Positions 49,754-63,353 of a stretch of 64,000 nucleotides of DNA are shown in pieces. The notes below the pieces were generated by a model. The model had not been told where the DNA came from. It searched no databases and saw nothing but the letters and a program-made list of their open reading frames with translations. Position 1 is the stretch's first letter, and each line of letters begins with the position of its first letter. The translations under genes and the position numbers were made by a program. This DNA comes from Amphibalanus amphitrite (Eukaryota; Arthropoda; Thecostraca; Balanomorpha; Balanidae), in contig NW_024881505.1 of assembly GCF_019059575.1 (NCBI RefSeq), positions 949,501 through 1,013,500 on the forward strand, written 5' to 3'.

Positions 49754-50514
49754 CACACTTTATGACAGTTTATGACCCCAAAGCACTTGTGATCCAATTA
49801 TGTAAATGTTTGTTAGAACTATAAATGTGAATAAGGACGCCGACAAAATAATCGTTTGCTGTCATAGAAAAAGTGTAATAGTCGCAGCTTTTTTTGTTTC
49901 AAGGGTTTGCCTAGTAATTACACTAGACCTGGCTAATCGGACTCAAGCTCGATAGGAGGCACCTAACTTCTATTGGGAGAAGGTAGCGCATGGGTACGTC
50001 ACACTCACAATGAACATTAGTCAGAGCGGTGATTGTTCAGATAGAAGTGCCCTCATTGACAAGCTTCTCTACAATCGGCAATCTACGTGCAGAAGCTGGC
50101 GTCTTTCACAGCTGCTCGTGCAAGGCGATATCGGGTCAAGGAGTCCATATCTTCTAGCGAAAAAAGCTATTCTATTTATAATTGCAACAGGACAGCATGC
50201 GTGTTGTTACGTATACCGGATGAATAACGTATACCTACACACAACGCCTTTTTTAGCGCTGACTGACAGACGGTGCTTTTCACTGCCTAACTTTAGAAGA
50301 TTTTATCAATATCTACACAAAATTGTTCCAATAAGCTACCAAAACACCGCATTCTTTCCGATATCCAGCCCAGCTGGGCGCGTTCAGACTGACATGCTAG
50401 AGCTATTGGGCTCACACTGCAGAAGCCAATCAATCACACTGCACGCCGATCTGACCTGGCTCTGCCCCGCTCGCCCCTCCCTGGTGTCGCTGTGGGTGGG
50501 GAGTCCGGCTCTCT

Positions 50515-50552
<38 letters not shown>

Positions 50553-53500
50553 TCTCTCCTCTCTCCCGCTCCCTCCCACCGTGTGTCACATGTGTCACAT
50601 TTGACCGGGCCGCCGACCGCTCACCGGCGAGGCGACGCTCGCCCGATTGGACCTGCCCCGCTGTGCACCTGCGTCCGACGCTCGACGCCAATCGCCTAAA
50701 TGCACCCAGTGGCGATCAATCATCTATAGGGCACTAGATATTCGGCACGGTGACCCCGTCTGCCGGCTTGGTTCGGTCCGCACTGGATCCTCTGCCCCGC
50801 AATACCTAACCCTATTCCTACTCCGTACCATTTATAGCCGTGATCATATTCCGGATTCAACTTTCCGGATACTGTCAAACGCAGTGCACTGCGCACTTGC
50901 ATATGTCAGCCTGTTTTCATGCCTTTCATATCTCTCCAATGTTTAAAACTGTGTCTTTCCGTCCGCTTCTCGCAAGTGTATCTCACCTCTTCATTCCTCG
51001 TCCTGTACTGCATCCGCTAATCCCTTTCATGTGGTCTTTTCGTTTCTGCCCTCCTGTTCCAGGGCTTTCCTCGTCTTACTTACTCCAGGGCTTTCCTCGT
51101 CCTCGTCTTACCGAGATGATTCTTGACCTGTCCTCATGCACTTCATTGTCTCATGAAGTCGTTCGTGTCCTTTTCTGTTCCTTTGTCAAGCATGGTGAAA
51201 CTGATGCGTAAGAATATCGTGTCTTTTTTAATTATTATTCATTGTGTAGTTGCAAGCGCAAACAAAGACTCATCAAAGTGTACTCTTTGCCTCCAATCGT
51301 TTCGGCTCCGTTCCATTCCGTTCCATTTCGTTTCGTTCCGGTTCGTCCTGGCGTCAGTGCCGTCTTTCAGAGAGAGCCGCGTGTTGGACTGAGTCAGGTC
51401 TTAGCGCCGGGGAGGGTCGAAATTATTGAGAGATCCGATAATGGCTGGCGTGTGAGATGAAAGGTCGGCCGAATTCGGCGGACTCCGATCGCCGTAGGAT
51501 ATCGCCACGCGGCGCGTGATAAATGGCCGGGACACTCAGCAGGCCGGGTCCGCCGTCCGGTGACGTCACTGAGACGGCACCTGGCGACGATTCTGGCGCA
51601 CTGCGCACCGTCAGCAGACGCCGACAGCAAAACAACCAACACCCGAACAGGTGCCGGCAGCGAAAACTGCACAGACGTATAGTGGGTGGGAATAAGAGAC
51701 AGTGTCGATGTAAGGCAGATCCGTTTTTTTCTAGAAAGTGTTGCCCATTTTTGAGTGTGTTACTGAGCACTGCAGCACTTGAGCACGAAAAGAAACCAGT
51801 GGATTCCAAATCGTATTATAATTGCCCTGATGCAGACAGAGATGGAACAGTAATAATTGATCTATTGTCAGTTCATGTGTGTAGTTCATATGTATATTAG
51901 CGCTCGCCAGCCCAATCATATTTTTCTTATCGCCCGGGGCTTTCGACGCTCCTGCCGTCAATGCCGTGTGACCGCGACCAATTGTCCCAAACACAGGGGA
52001 AGGTAGGCTCGGCGCCGCCCCACTGGACACACGTTTTACGGATGGAGACGCATCAGCGGGCGCGGCGGCGGCGCGGCCCTCTCGGTCGGGGCGGCCCTTT
52101 GTTGGTGTGACGGCCACCAAGATTGGGCCGTCAGAGAGCAGCCGGTGTGCTCCACGCACTGCCGCGGCAGGGGAGAGGAGCGCCCTCCACCGCCCGGCCA
52201 CCGGCACTGGGGCAGACAGGTGGCACCCGGCCGAGGGCAGCTCCAAACGACACCCGCTCCTCAGCCGGTGGCACAAACAGCTGGAGAGCTCTGCGATTCT
52301 GCGCTGCTTCACTGACATCGGTATATGGGGGACGGGGGCTCACATTCCGAGGGATATTGAAGTTGGTTTGCTGTATGCAAGGATTGTCTATGATTTTTTC
52401 CTTCTAAAAATGAATCAGTGACAGACTTTTATTAACTAAGACGTGATTTCGTGTCTTTTATCAATTTGTGACAAATAGCTTCACTTCTTCGATAGAAAAC
52501 TATCGTTAAACTCCGATCCATTCCTAACATTTAAAATGAGAAACCATGTAACAGCTCAAGCTCCGCCCATAGGCAGCCGGCAAATCATGTGCTTTTATTA
52601 TATGTATTGTCATGCCTTAGCATTTCAGGAAACAATTGAAACTTTAAGATGCGATTAGCATTGCTCAAAGTGTTCACAGACAGAGCACCTGTCTATGGCA
52701 GCTATGATAGTATTTCGTTATTTCACACAGACGCATAAATGGTTGATTAGCCTATTCCATTGGCATTGGACTACCTCAACAACACCGAAGTATCAGTTCA
52801 TTGTCCCCTGCTGAATCACTTTGCTTGAGAACAGCATATTGACATATAACTATATCCACGCTCCCATATATGTAGGCATCAACTATCAAATAAGAGAGCT
52901 AAGCCACCGTGAACATCTGCCGTTTGCGTGAGCGCGCGGACTACATGACCTGTGGTCAATGACGGGGCAGGTGCTGAACCACATGACGCGCGGTCAGCGA
53001 CGGATAGACCATGGGTATACCGGGCGCGTGCTCCTCTCGGCTCTCCGCCACTCTCCGGAGCGAAGGTCGTCCGATAAGTCGCTGGGCACTCGGCCGATAC
53101 GTTGAGTAAACGGAAAACACCACCGAATCGTCATCCGGGCACACGTGGGCTGGCAGATACTCGTCATTGGACTCTGGGCGACCACTCTCAAGCCGAAGGC
53201 CGCTGCGCGTTGGATTTAAGTGGAGGTATCAGAGGCTAAAAACGCAAAGGTCATGCTGATTTACACGCGTGTTTTGACAGGTGCTAACCAGGGATATCCA
53301 TATGTTCAATGGCATCCATAACACATATCGTGTAGCCTGTAGGCGTAATAACCGACTCAGTTCCTATTGCATCCACTGCAATAACTCCGGGTGATTTTGC
53401 TAAATGTAATATTATTTTTTAGTATGGCATGGCATAGACGAAAGCATCCTATCCTTTCAATTTACTAAGGAAATACCTACAAAGCATTCGAGAAGCATTT

Positions 53501-53909
53501 TTATACTAATGGAGGTGGCCGCGGGGAAGGTGTGGGAAGATGGAAGATCTCTTCCTATCACGCAGTGAAAAGGGAAAGTTGCAGAAAAATGGAACGGCTG
53601 GGAATTACATAATGTCTTGTTTCTAATCCTGGTCCACAGGCACTCTAACCTCAGTTTACCTTATGTCTTATATCCTTTCGGATTTGCAATTCCCCTTCAT
53701 TCGATCCGTGCATGCGCTTCATTTATTACTTGGGGAAATTGTAGGTACTTATTCGTAAATAGGGTACCTAAGTTAATACGGAAGATCGGAAAATGTGGGA
53801 TGCAATGGTCAAGAAATGGTCAGCACCCATTTATTGGTCAAAATGGTTAATCACATCTTCATTTATTTTCAGGTATCGTCATAGATATTAGGTATGTTAA
53901 AATCGTGTC
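49754..53909. other. Noncoding or unassigned spacer
   Basis: Homology with unit 1 ends at about 49836. A CT microsatellite is at 50519-50560. GC-rich stretches at 50590-50700, 51420-51680 and 52000-52320 contain overlapping open frames on both strands, up to 229 codons, with low-complexity composition and no domain, so I do not call them genes. They could be CpG-rich regulatory sequence or an unrecognised exon. Confidence 0.4.
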
Positions 53910-54861
53910 TTAACCCTCGCCCGTAAACGGCGATCTGCCACCTTCGCCCATGCAGGGGGGGGGGGTTGGTGCGACCCCCCCTTGGCGTTTGAAAACGGAG
54001 CGTCGTAGAGCTTAGCGGAAAAGACCAACGGATTGCTCTCGCCGAGATCTCGCGATGGGTGGTATATTTTTTGGTCCTAAGTCAACATTTGACCTACTTT
54101 TGACCGGTCAAAGGTCAAATTTTCGGAAAAATAGACTTTTTTCAACTTTCGGCGGCGATTGCGGCAAAACGGTGGAAGATATCGACTTGAAACCTTCACT
54201 ATCGTGTTCCTTGATCAATTTTCTATCGTTTGGTATGTATTTCGTTTCCCTAGCTCTAAAAATGGCGCGTTGGGAGCGCCGGAAGTCGGCAAGGTCACAG
54301 TCGGCGGCAGAAATTCGAAAAATCAAAATTTAAATTTTTGAAATCTGATTGTATTTTTGGATTTGGGAGGTCCATTTGCTCCCTATAGAAGCTAATATTG
54401 CTGCATATTCCCATTGAGGTGACAAGAATTAGCAAAATAGTGGTTCGGGCGCTTTTCAAAAATAGTACCGGACGCTGTTCCTCTTGTGACGTCATAGCTC
54501 CGTGACCTGACCTGACCCGGTCAAGTTTCTTATACCATATGATAGCCAATACTTGCCCCAACATGCATGGGAACTTTCATCACGATCCATCAACCGATGT
54601 CCGTACCATCGGCAGGAAACCTCGGGCGTTGGCACTCAGTTTGTGAAAATCCGGCCGAGGCTGTTCCCTTTGTGACGTCATAACTCCGTGACCTGACATG
54701 ACCCGGTCAAATTTTTTTTTTTTATCAAAAGATGCGCAAGTTTGCCCCATAAGGTACCCAAAATTTGGCGGCGCTGCGCGCCGCCGTTTTTGCACTATTT
54801 CCGAAAAGCCTCAGGGGGGGGGGGGTTGCACCAACCCCCCCCCTACATGGGCGAGGGTTAA
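53910..54861. mobile_element. TTAA-flanked MITE, CCCTCGCCC ends
   Basis: TTAA at 53910-53913 followed by CCCTCGCCC, and GGGCGAGGG followed by TTAA at 54858-54861. The interior has poly-G/poly-C runs and AGGTCA/TGACCT hexamers. The right-hand part resembles 17400-17585. The TTAA target and CCC ends fit a piggyBac-type non-autonomous element. No transposase. Confidence 0.7.
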
Positions 54862-56910
54862 AGCTGGCCATGGCTTTCTTGTGCCCAATAATGCCGCCTC
54901 TTCAGACCATCGTCGTATGGGAGATTGTTTTCATGGTGCCAATGTTTTATGGATTATTTAAGTTGAATAGGTTATGATGGGGTAGTGAATGTAAACATCA
55001 AATGGTCCCCTCGCTCCACTCAATCTTTTTTTAATTGTTATGATTGCTTTGGCTACGCAGGCCTCCGTCGAATAATGAGGTATAGGTAAGTACATATTAG
55101 CCGTTTTCACGACGGCCATCTGGTACAAATTTGGTGCACATTTGGTGCAGATTAGGTGCAGATTTGGTCAAATTAGGTTCAGTGTGTCTCTTACTAACTA
55201 TCAGCTAGGTTGCACGAATTGCTTATAGGCCTGCTTTGTCATATTATGAGAGAGTATCATCGATTAAAACACTGAAATAAATTCATAAAATGAAGATATT
55301 TGCTGTAAAAGAGATTGGGTGCAAACAGAGATTGGGTGTAAAAGAGCTTTTTGTCAAATTAGGTGCACTCGCCGGATAGACCGTCGTGAAAACGGCTATT
55401 GCTACTAGTTACGTCTGAAAAAGATTGGTCAGAAAGGTATGTCCCTGCTAAAGTGCCGAATGGAACTCAGATCTTTGGAATTCCTATTTTGTCCGATGTC
55501 TAATTCGGTATTTGGTTGGGCAAAGCCAGCTTGCATTTGACTAAATTGGAAAATCACATCACTCTCAAACATTTTATCTTTTTTTTAAATACTTACGCCG
55601 GCGTGTTTAATATTAATCTTTCAGTACACAACACAGCTATGGTGATAACAAGCAATTATACATTACATTATAAATTACATTTTCGAGGAAAAGGTCAATG
55701 CTTCATCACGTAGGGCAAGGGCGCACACAAGGGGGGGGCACACGGGCCCGTGCCCCCCCATTCGAGTTGGGGGGCCAACTCGAAGGAAGGGGCCCATTTG
55801 AGGCGGCCGAAGGCCGCCTCAAATGGGCCTCTAACTAATCCTTAGACCACCGAAGACCGTGTACAACGGGCCCTCAAATGGCCTTAAAGGGCCCTCAGAT
55901 GGTCTCAAAAGACCCTCAGATGGCCTCGAAGGGCCCTCAGTTAGCGTCATAGGGCCCTCATCTGGTGTCAAAGGGCCCTTAGATGGTGTCAAAGGGCCCT
56001 CAGATGGCCTTAAGGAGCCCTCAGATGACCTCAAAGGACTCTCAGATGGCCTTAAAGGGCCCTCAGCTAACGTCAAACGGACGTCAGAAGGCCTTAAAGG
56101 GTGTCAAAGGTCCCTGAGCTGGCGTCAGAGGGCCATGCCCTTGCGTCAAATGGCTCCCCGAAGGCACTAAAGGGTCCTTAGCTGGTGACAGAGGGTCCCC
56201 AGCTGGTGCCAGATGGCCCCCAGCTGGCGCCAAATGGCCATCAGAAGGCCTCAAACGGTCCTCGGTTGGCGTCAAGCGGCCCTCAAAAAGCCTCAAGGCG
56301 CCCTTAGAAGACCTCAAGGGGCCCTCAGAAGGCCTTAAAGAGCGTCAAAAGGGCCTTGAGCTAGCGTCAGAGGGCCCCCCAGCTAATGTCAGAGGGCCCT
56401 GAGCTAGCGTCAAACTTAAAGTGCCCTTAGCTGGTGTCAGAGGGCCCCAGTTGGTGTCAGAGGGTCATCCATTGGCGTCTAATGGCCATCAGAAGGCCCA
56501 AAAACGATCCTCAGCTGGCGTCCAACGGTCCTCAGCTGACGTCAAGAGAGCCTCAAAAGGCCTCAAAGGCCCCTTGACTGCTCAAAGGGCCCTTAGAAGG
56601 CCTCAATGGGAACTCAAGAGACGTTAAACGGCCCTCAAAAGGCTTGCAAGGGCCCTCTGCTGATGGCAAAGGGCTCGCACCTGAGTCAATAAGAGCCTTG
56701 TCAAAAAACGGACCTGAGAAACCTTGCCGGCCCTGGTTATCTGCGGGACTCCTACACTTACCTGAGTGGCCCCCGTTTACTGAGGGGCCCTGGTTATTGA
56801 TGGGGTCCCTGGTTACTTAAGGGGCGCCTGGTTACCAGAGGGGCCCATGGTCACCTGGTGGGCCCCTGATCAATTGAAAACCCCTGGTCATCTGAAACGC
56901 CCCTGATTAC
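54862..56910. other. Spacer with inverted-end candidate element
   Basis: No gene supported. GGGCGCACACAAGG near 55730 and CCTGTGTGCGCGCC near 59675 are approximate reverse complements, each beside poly-G or poly-C runs, so a 4-kb element could span 55715-59695 and contain the next repeats. Confidence 0.35.
55831..56650. repeat. 21-bp tandem array
   Basis: Degenerate units of the form GGGCCCTCAGATGGCCTTAAA. Because the unit is a multiple of three it gives a spurious repeated peptide GPSDGLK on one strand. Similar degenerate GGCCCTC sequence continues at 58150-58800. Confidence 0.75.
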
Positions 56911-58104
56911 TTAACCCGCGCCCCACTGGGGTCTGTGTATAACACGCCCTACTGGGGGGGGGGGGGGCTATTCATAGCCCCCCCCCCTCCTAACTCCGAA
57001 ACTACTGGGCCGATCGTCAAAATTCAAACGGCGTCTGATAGCCCCGGAAAAACTGTCGAGCGAAACCTAATTTCATTGACCTCGAGGTCACCGATGACGT
57101 CACAGGTCAGGTCAAAGTAAAAATTATTAGCATTTTGGCTTGTTCACATTTTGGGCTCTGGCCGCCGTCTTACAAGTCAGATCAGGCTCATTTTTGGTAC
57201 ACACACTCTTAAACAGATGCTCTAGATACCCTGAGGGTACCAAGCTTTTACTTTGATTTTCAGGTCAAGGTCAGGTCATCACAGGTCACGAAAATATTTT
57301 ATCATGCGTCGGTCACGTGACACATGTTTTATGGTCCATTTAGGCCATAGATTTCGAATTTGATGTCTTCTGTGTCATTCGAGGTCATTTTGAGTCGAAT
57401 TTAGCTTAGGTCAGGTCACTTTCAGGTCAAAAAAGGTCAAATTTTGAAGTTAAAATTTTTCAACAAAAAAAGGTGTCTATTGGATGCCGTTTGAGCTCAG
57501 GAACACGATGGTGCTATTTATATTGGTGTACAATGTCAAATACGTACTGAAAAATTGATTTGAAAAATTAATAATTGTGAATTTTTTACAATAATGCGTA
57601 TAACTTGGCCATTTTTGAAGATATTTAGCTAAAACTTGCTAGAGTTAGTCATAATCATGCGTTCTGTCACATATATTCCGGTTTTTTCGAAAAGTCAAAA
57701 ACTTTTTGAAAAAATACAAAAATACAAATTTTGAATATTATTATATCAAATTTTCGAAATTTTCAAAATTGTGAAAATTCGAGATAGCAGTTTGATAGCG
57801 CGGTCAATTCTGAGTCCTCTCATGCAAAGAAATTGGATCTAGCTTAAAAACTGAGCTCTTGGGAGCGATTGCCGTGGTTCAATGTTTTGCGTCGAAATCG
57901 GACGAACATGACGTCACTCTGACGTCATTTCCGGCCGACCTATGGTAGCTACGAAGTTCAAATTTTGACATTAGGTGTCAAATTGATGCAGCCAAAGGTA
58001 CTGTAAGTTTGGCGTCGATCCGTCAAGCGGTTTGGAAGTTATTGCAGAAAAACGGGAGGGGGGGGCTATAAATAGCCCCCCCCCCCCAGTGGGGCGCGGG
58101 TTAA
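56911..58104. mobile_element. TTAA-flanked MITE, CCCGCGCCCC ends
   Basis: Perfect 17-bp inverted ends CCCGCGCCCCACTGGGG, directly inside TTAA at 56911-56914 and 58101-58104. Subterminal CTATTCATAG/CTATAAATAG flanked by poly-G/poly-C runs. The interior contains many AGGTCA hexamers (for example 57240-57300 and 57410-57440). No coding frame. piggyBac-like by target and termini. Confidence 0.8.
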
Positions 58105-60690
58105 AGGGTCCCATCACTTGGATTCAGTGACATAGCAAGGGAGCGAGGGGGTACGTGCCCGTTCTCGGGTTTAGGGTTCCTTCGAAACCGAGGGGCCCTG
58201 CGGCGCCAGTTGGTAGCAGAGGGTTCGCGCTGGCCGCACTTCAACTCGGAAGGACACCACAGGGCTTGTGGGGGGACGTTATTGGCTCCTATGTAGCCAC
58301 AATTTTCTTCATAAAGGCCCAATGCCGGTTTCTGAGAGACCTCGCCGGCCGCTAAGGGCCCTAAGTAGTAACGGCCAACGAGGGATTGGCTGCTATGGCT
58401 CCACATCCGTCTGTGATAGACACACGGTCCACACCAGTGTTTCTAAAGGCACCCACAACGGCAACTGCGAGGCCCCTCGCCCCACCACCAAGGGACCCCC
58501 ACCAGCGCATCTTAAAGGCCTACATCGGCGGCTCTGAAAGTCCCCACACCGACGCCTCTGAGGGCCACGTACCAGTGACTCTGAGGGCCTCTCACCAGCC
58601 TCCGAGTGTCCTTGCCAGCCTATGACGGGCCACTTTCCACTTGCAGGCCATTTTGCAGGGCCACACACATGCCAATGATGGCCCCACCAGTGTCTCTAAG
58701 CCCTAAGACCCCGCAACGGCGCCTGTGAGGACCCAACACCAGCGCATCTGACGGCCTTTCACTGGCACCTCTGAACGCGCCACACACCGGTGACTTTAAG
58801 GAGCTCGCTCGCTTCGCTCGCTCGTAAAATACCATGCAAATTAGGCATTAGTGTATATTAGGCACACTCCTCGGGCATAAATGATACTTTCGCTTGCCAA
58901 TTTTCCACATTTTCTCATGCAAAGACCGTTTTAAAGAGACCCGTCTGCCAGTGAGACTGGACCCACCGTGCCTCCCTCCTCCCATCGAAAGGTCCTGGGT
59001 ACATCCTTGCCTGAGCTGACCCCGGGCGCCCGGGTGACTCGCGGGCCCGGGGTCAGGTGACCAGCAGGTGACCCCCTCTTGGGCGAAATTCTGGGTACGT
59101 GTCCGACATGCATCGTACATAGCCCTGTTGATTTGATTCATTGTTTAAGCATTAAATATAAGTTATAAGCTGGATCTCTAGTCTGTGATCCCGCATCGTA
59201 TCAGATATAATGACATTTCATGTCGATGTGCCTAAAAAAAGTATGCGAATATACGTGAAAAAGGAGTGCTGCTCCCGCTCCTACACGTCTGGGCCAAACA
59301 GTGACCGGCCCCTGCTTCTAGCCACCCGGGGCCGGTCGGCCGGCCGGCAGTCAGTCGCTGTCCGGGGCTGATTTCTGAGGGACCTGCAAAAATGTTTATT
59401 AATGAAATGTTTTACGTAATAAATTAGATGATTAGGTATATGTACCGGCGCTGAGTCGCATTTGAGAAAATACAGCCTAGCGTAAAAATATATATGTTTT
59501 GAAAATTAAGCTGGTACCGAAATAATTGTTTTACCATGCATTGACAAACCAATTGCTCAAGCTTCAAACCAACCGAAATATAGCCCCGTGGGCCGTATTT
59601 TTTTTTGGGGGGGGGCCCTTCGGCATGGGGGGGCCCAGTTCGAAGGTCGTGCCCCCCCCCATTCAAAAATCCTGTGTGCGCGCCTGACGTAGGTATTTAT
59701 TCTAGCATTTAAAACAGATTCACAACGTTTCTTTGTTCGGAAACTAGCGCCACTGTTTCCTGTATCAAGTTTTCGGACAGTTTTAGGACAAAACCATTCT
59801 TTGGCTCGGACAAAAAGTGGCCAGGACTTTGGACATTTGGACGGACATTGGACCTAGCCTTTCCTGAAACTGGCACCAAATGCTATTGACAAGTATATGA
59901 GGTGGCAGGTTCTGTGAAATGTGTGCTACCCTTCTAAGAAGGCTTAGATAATCAGGCTATCACTGCAATTTGTGGGAGCACTGACTGAGCGCTATCTGAC
60001 GGCTAGCGGGCGAACCCTGCGGTGGAGCTTAGGGCATGTAGGTGGCGCCGCGCCTGGCGATGGCCGAGCGTGCGGTTTTCTCAGAGCTCTCCCGATCAGC
60101 GAACACCCACGTCCCTGACGGTGGATATCCACAGTGAACCGCCAGGAGAGCGGAGCTGACCTGTCACAGGAGACTGAGACGTTGGTGGATGTTGGGAGCC
60201 AAATGGACTCACGGACCGACCTGTTAGGAAACGGAGTCAGGTGCCGGAGGACGGGAGGGAGGTCAATTGGCTACCCAACAGGGTCTGCGGACCATACTGC
60301 ACAGCGGGTTTCACAAAAGCCTTTCAAGAGTGACCTTAAACGTGTGTTTTCCTCCCAATATTGTTCTCAATGATGACGTGACTATTGCAAATGTCATTTG
60401 TCGGAATTTTAGACGCGTACGAAAAATGTTTGACGCTATTGGACTCCTGACCTCAATCTATATCCAAAACCAATAGGCATCTTATTCTGAGATTTCACTA
60501 GCTATGAAGACTTTTGTCTTTTTTACCTGACCTTGACCCGACCATTATCTCAGTCTGCTAACATTGGTCTCAATTCTCAAACGACATAGATACAGTCCGA
60601 GTCTGACGTTCAATACAGATATGATTCGATAACACAAAGCACACAAACGGCGACTGTCTGCGCAGTGAACCGCTCTGTGCCTGGCATGCA
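58105..60690. other. Spacer upstream of the four-pass gene
   Basis: Degenerate GGCC-rich tandem sequence at 58150-58800, poly-G/poly-C tract at 59600-59660, otherwise unique. No gene supported. Confidence 0.4.
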
Positions 60691-60993
60691 TGTTTGCTAT
60701 GTGCCCGCCCCCGCCCCGCCCCTGTCCCGGCCCCAGGTGACCGGAAGTGGGACCGGAAGCGGTGGGTGCACCCCGCCCAGTCGACTGGCGGGCCGCCGCC
60801 GCCGGCGGCAGTTCGCCGGGCGGGGCACGGGTGGGGGCCGCCGGGCGGGGATGACAGCACACTGCGCCGCCCCCCGTGCGGGCCGGCCCGCTGCGCTGGC
60901 GGGCTGCACGGGCCGCAGTGCAGTGGATGTGACGAGACCAGAGTTCGAACAACACAGTGAGCGGTGTGACACCCGGCTCCCGGCTCGGCCGGC
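60691..60993 (+). promoter_or_regulatory. GC-rich 5' region of four-pass gene
   Basis: Very GC- and CpG-rich stretch immediately upstream of the ATG at 60994, unlike the AT-richer DNA before it. Likely promoter and 5' UTR. Open frames on both strands here come from base composition. Confidence 0.4.
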
Positions 60994-63353
60994 ATGAAGA
61001 AGGTCGACAACACCGTGGCCAACAACACTTGCGACAATGTGTTCTTCACCAAGAGCTCCAGCTACGCCAAGAGTATCCCTCTGCACGGTGTGAACAGCCT
61101 GCAGCCGGAGCGTGCGCGGCTGCCCGGCTGTGACCGGCAGGTGTCGGCGGCCGGCTGCTGGACACCGGACCGGCAGCCGGCGCTGGGCCGCTGCCCGTGC
61201 GGCCGCGACGTGCCCGTGGTACGTCACGTGAGTCGCAGGGACCCCGTCTCCAACATCACGCTGGCTGTGGGCGTGGCTCTGCTGCTCTGCGGCCTGGCCA
61301 CCGCGCTGCTCGGCGTCTACGGATACCTACTTAAGGTGAGCGTGCGCTGGGAAATTATATACTTGGTGGATACAGGGGGTGATCGTAGGGTTAGGTACAG
61401 CCCACCGCTAAAGTAATGTAGGGTTTTACCAATCTCAACGGTTGGCTTTGACTGGCGATTGTTTAATGCGGAGTGATCGAAAAGAAGATGTCAATAGCTA
61501 AAGTTGCAGCTACAAGGGTGACGATACATATAAGCTACATTCAAAGTTTCATTGTAGTCTGGCTAATCGTTCCTAAGCTTCATAAGCAGAACATACCCAC
61601 GACTGAAACCCCACATTACTTCTGCTGTGGACTGTACATACTAAGCTCATAACTGAATATGATACTGATATCTTAGGCGTGATACCATCTTCTGCTTTGG
61701 GCTGTTTTTTGGTAGTCAATATCACTCAAGTCACATATATACCGTATGAGGTTTCCATTCTATTCATCACATTTTGTGTGTCCGTCGAAGTCATCATTGG
61801 CTTTTCCGTTCATCTGCTGCATAAATGTATGCAGTAGATGAAACATATGTCCGACTTTCCTCAGCAGGGTAGATTTAGTTCCTAACAGCCTACGGTTTCA
61901 TTTTGTTACAGGGCAGCAGTCAGTTTTATATCGGCTCGGCTGCTATTTCCGGTACGGTGGTGTTCTGGACAGGAGTATCGGGAATTCTGACCGCCCGTCG
62001 ATTCGGCAGCAACACAGTCGTCAGAGGTGAGATGATTTCCCAGTGCTGCATTCTAGCACTGCTGATACAGTCGATCAGTTATTATATCATATGAAAACAA
62101 TGAATAACGGGTTATTTGACTCGTAGCCTCGGCGATGCTGGTCAGCCCTGGTCTGCTTCCGGGTCAGTCACAGCTCCGTTATATTGGTGTCCGCCGACCG
62201 GCGCGGCGGTGATAGATTTTGGCAGCCTTAGAAGGGCTGAGGCCCGCCGTTAGTGCAGGGCCGTGTCACACTTCCTCTCTGGGTAGCACAGCGTGCGGAA
62301 GGCTGTTTGCATCTACCGAGGTAAGGCCACTATATCTACATTAATCAAAACTAATTTTGTTGAAGGAAATGATTCGTAGGACTTAGAAATAGGCCTGGTA
62401 AGTGATCTGAGTGTAACCAACGCACGGTAAATGGTCTTCACATAGGTATGAATGACTTAGAACGGTCTTTTATACATGCGAATGGCACTATATCCCTCAT
62501 CCCTAACGGATTTCCCTAACCAGTCGATCACATCTTTGTTTCACTTAGCTGTAATCTAACTGTTTCAGTATGACGACCCTGAACTGTCATGCATTAGAGT
62601 TCTGCCGTGGAGATCAGGAACGGGTCAGTGCTTTTCCGACATGTCAGGCTGACGCTGATCAGAGAACAATGGGTCATGGAGCACAATGGGGATAAACCGG
62701 TGCCGTATGTCGCTCATACACTACTTTGTTATGTTGAATTAAAGATAACGATACGTTATCAGAATGTACATGTGTAACATAAGTCTTGAATGAAACCGTT
62801 TGGCTCTGCGTAGATTAGCGGATAGTTATTTGTACGGTATTCAACAGACCGTTATCGTACTTAGTCGGGCCTGGTTTAGTCACATCGTACCACGGCCACC
62901 TCGTATATGGTTATATTAATTAATGCCTACATTAATTGCGGCCGACCATTTCTCGTATTCTCATTTTAAGTCAACCGCTTGATCACTGTCATACTTGCCG
63001 ACTTGCAGTGCTCACCTACCTATTAATTTGTAGATCCATAGATAACATGGTAATATAACATAAATGGTAACAGTTAAATAAGCGCGCCGTTTGTGCCGTC
63101 GGTAGGTTTTCTGGCCATCTCGACTCTGGGCCTGCTGGCCAGTATCGGTCTGATCATCATCGGCCATCTGGGCGCGCGCCGCCACTCGGGACTGCTGGTC
63201 GACGTGCTCGGGGGCGGCCAGGTGTGTCTGGGCGTCATCAACGTCATCCTGCTCGTCATCGGCATGGTGGCGTCCGCGTGCTGTCGGATGACGCCCAGGG
63301 AGCTCGAGCAGCGCCGCCGGCTGTACCTGAACGGGGCGCCACTGTACTCCTAG
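60994..63353 (+). CDS. Four-pass membrane protein (three exons)
   Basis: Exons 60994-61335, 61912-62026 and 63106-63353 give 234 residues. Junctions: AAG|GTGAGC then TTACAG|GGC (phase 0), and AGAG|GTGAGA then GGTAG|GTTTTC (phase 1), which makes Gly153. The N-terminal 85 residues are polar and Cys-containing, with no signal peptide. Four hydrophobic segments lie at about 88-112, 119-140, 154-175 and 194-218, then a short polar tail ending NGAPLYS. The spacing and Gly/small-residue-rich helices recall CD20/sarcospan-like or similar four-pass proteins, but no diagnostic motif is seen and the function is unknown. The start is chosen as the first Met of the exon frame. Confidence 0.75.

Noticed and set aside
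50010-50699. 229-codon frame
   Set aside because: It contains the CT microsatellite translated as a Ser/Leu run, and overlapping frames on both strands are equally open.
52000-52420. Overlapping frames in a GC-rich stretch, up to 195 codons
   Set aside because: Length is explained by GC content. No domain and no convincing splice sites.
55859-56170. GPSDGLK repeat protein
   Set aside because: It results from a 21-bp degenerate DNA array and is open in both strands. No start context or domain.
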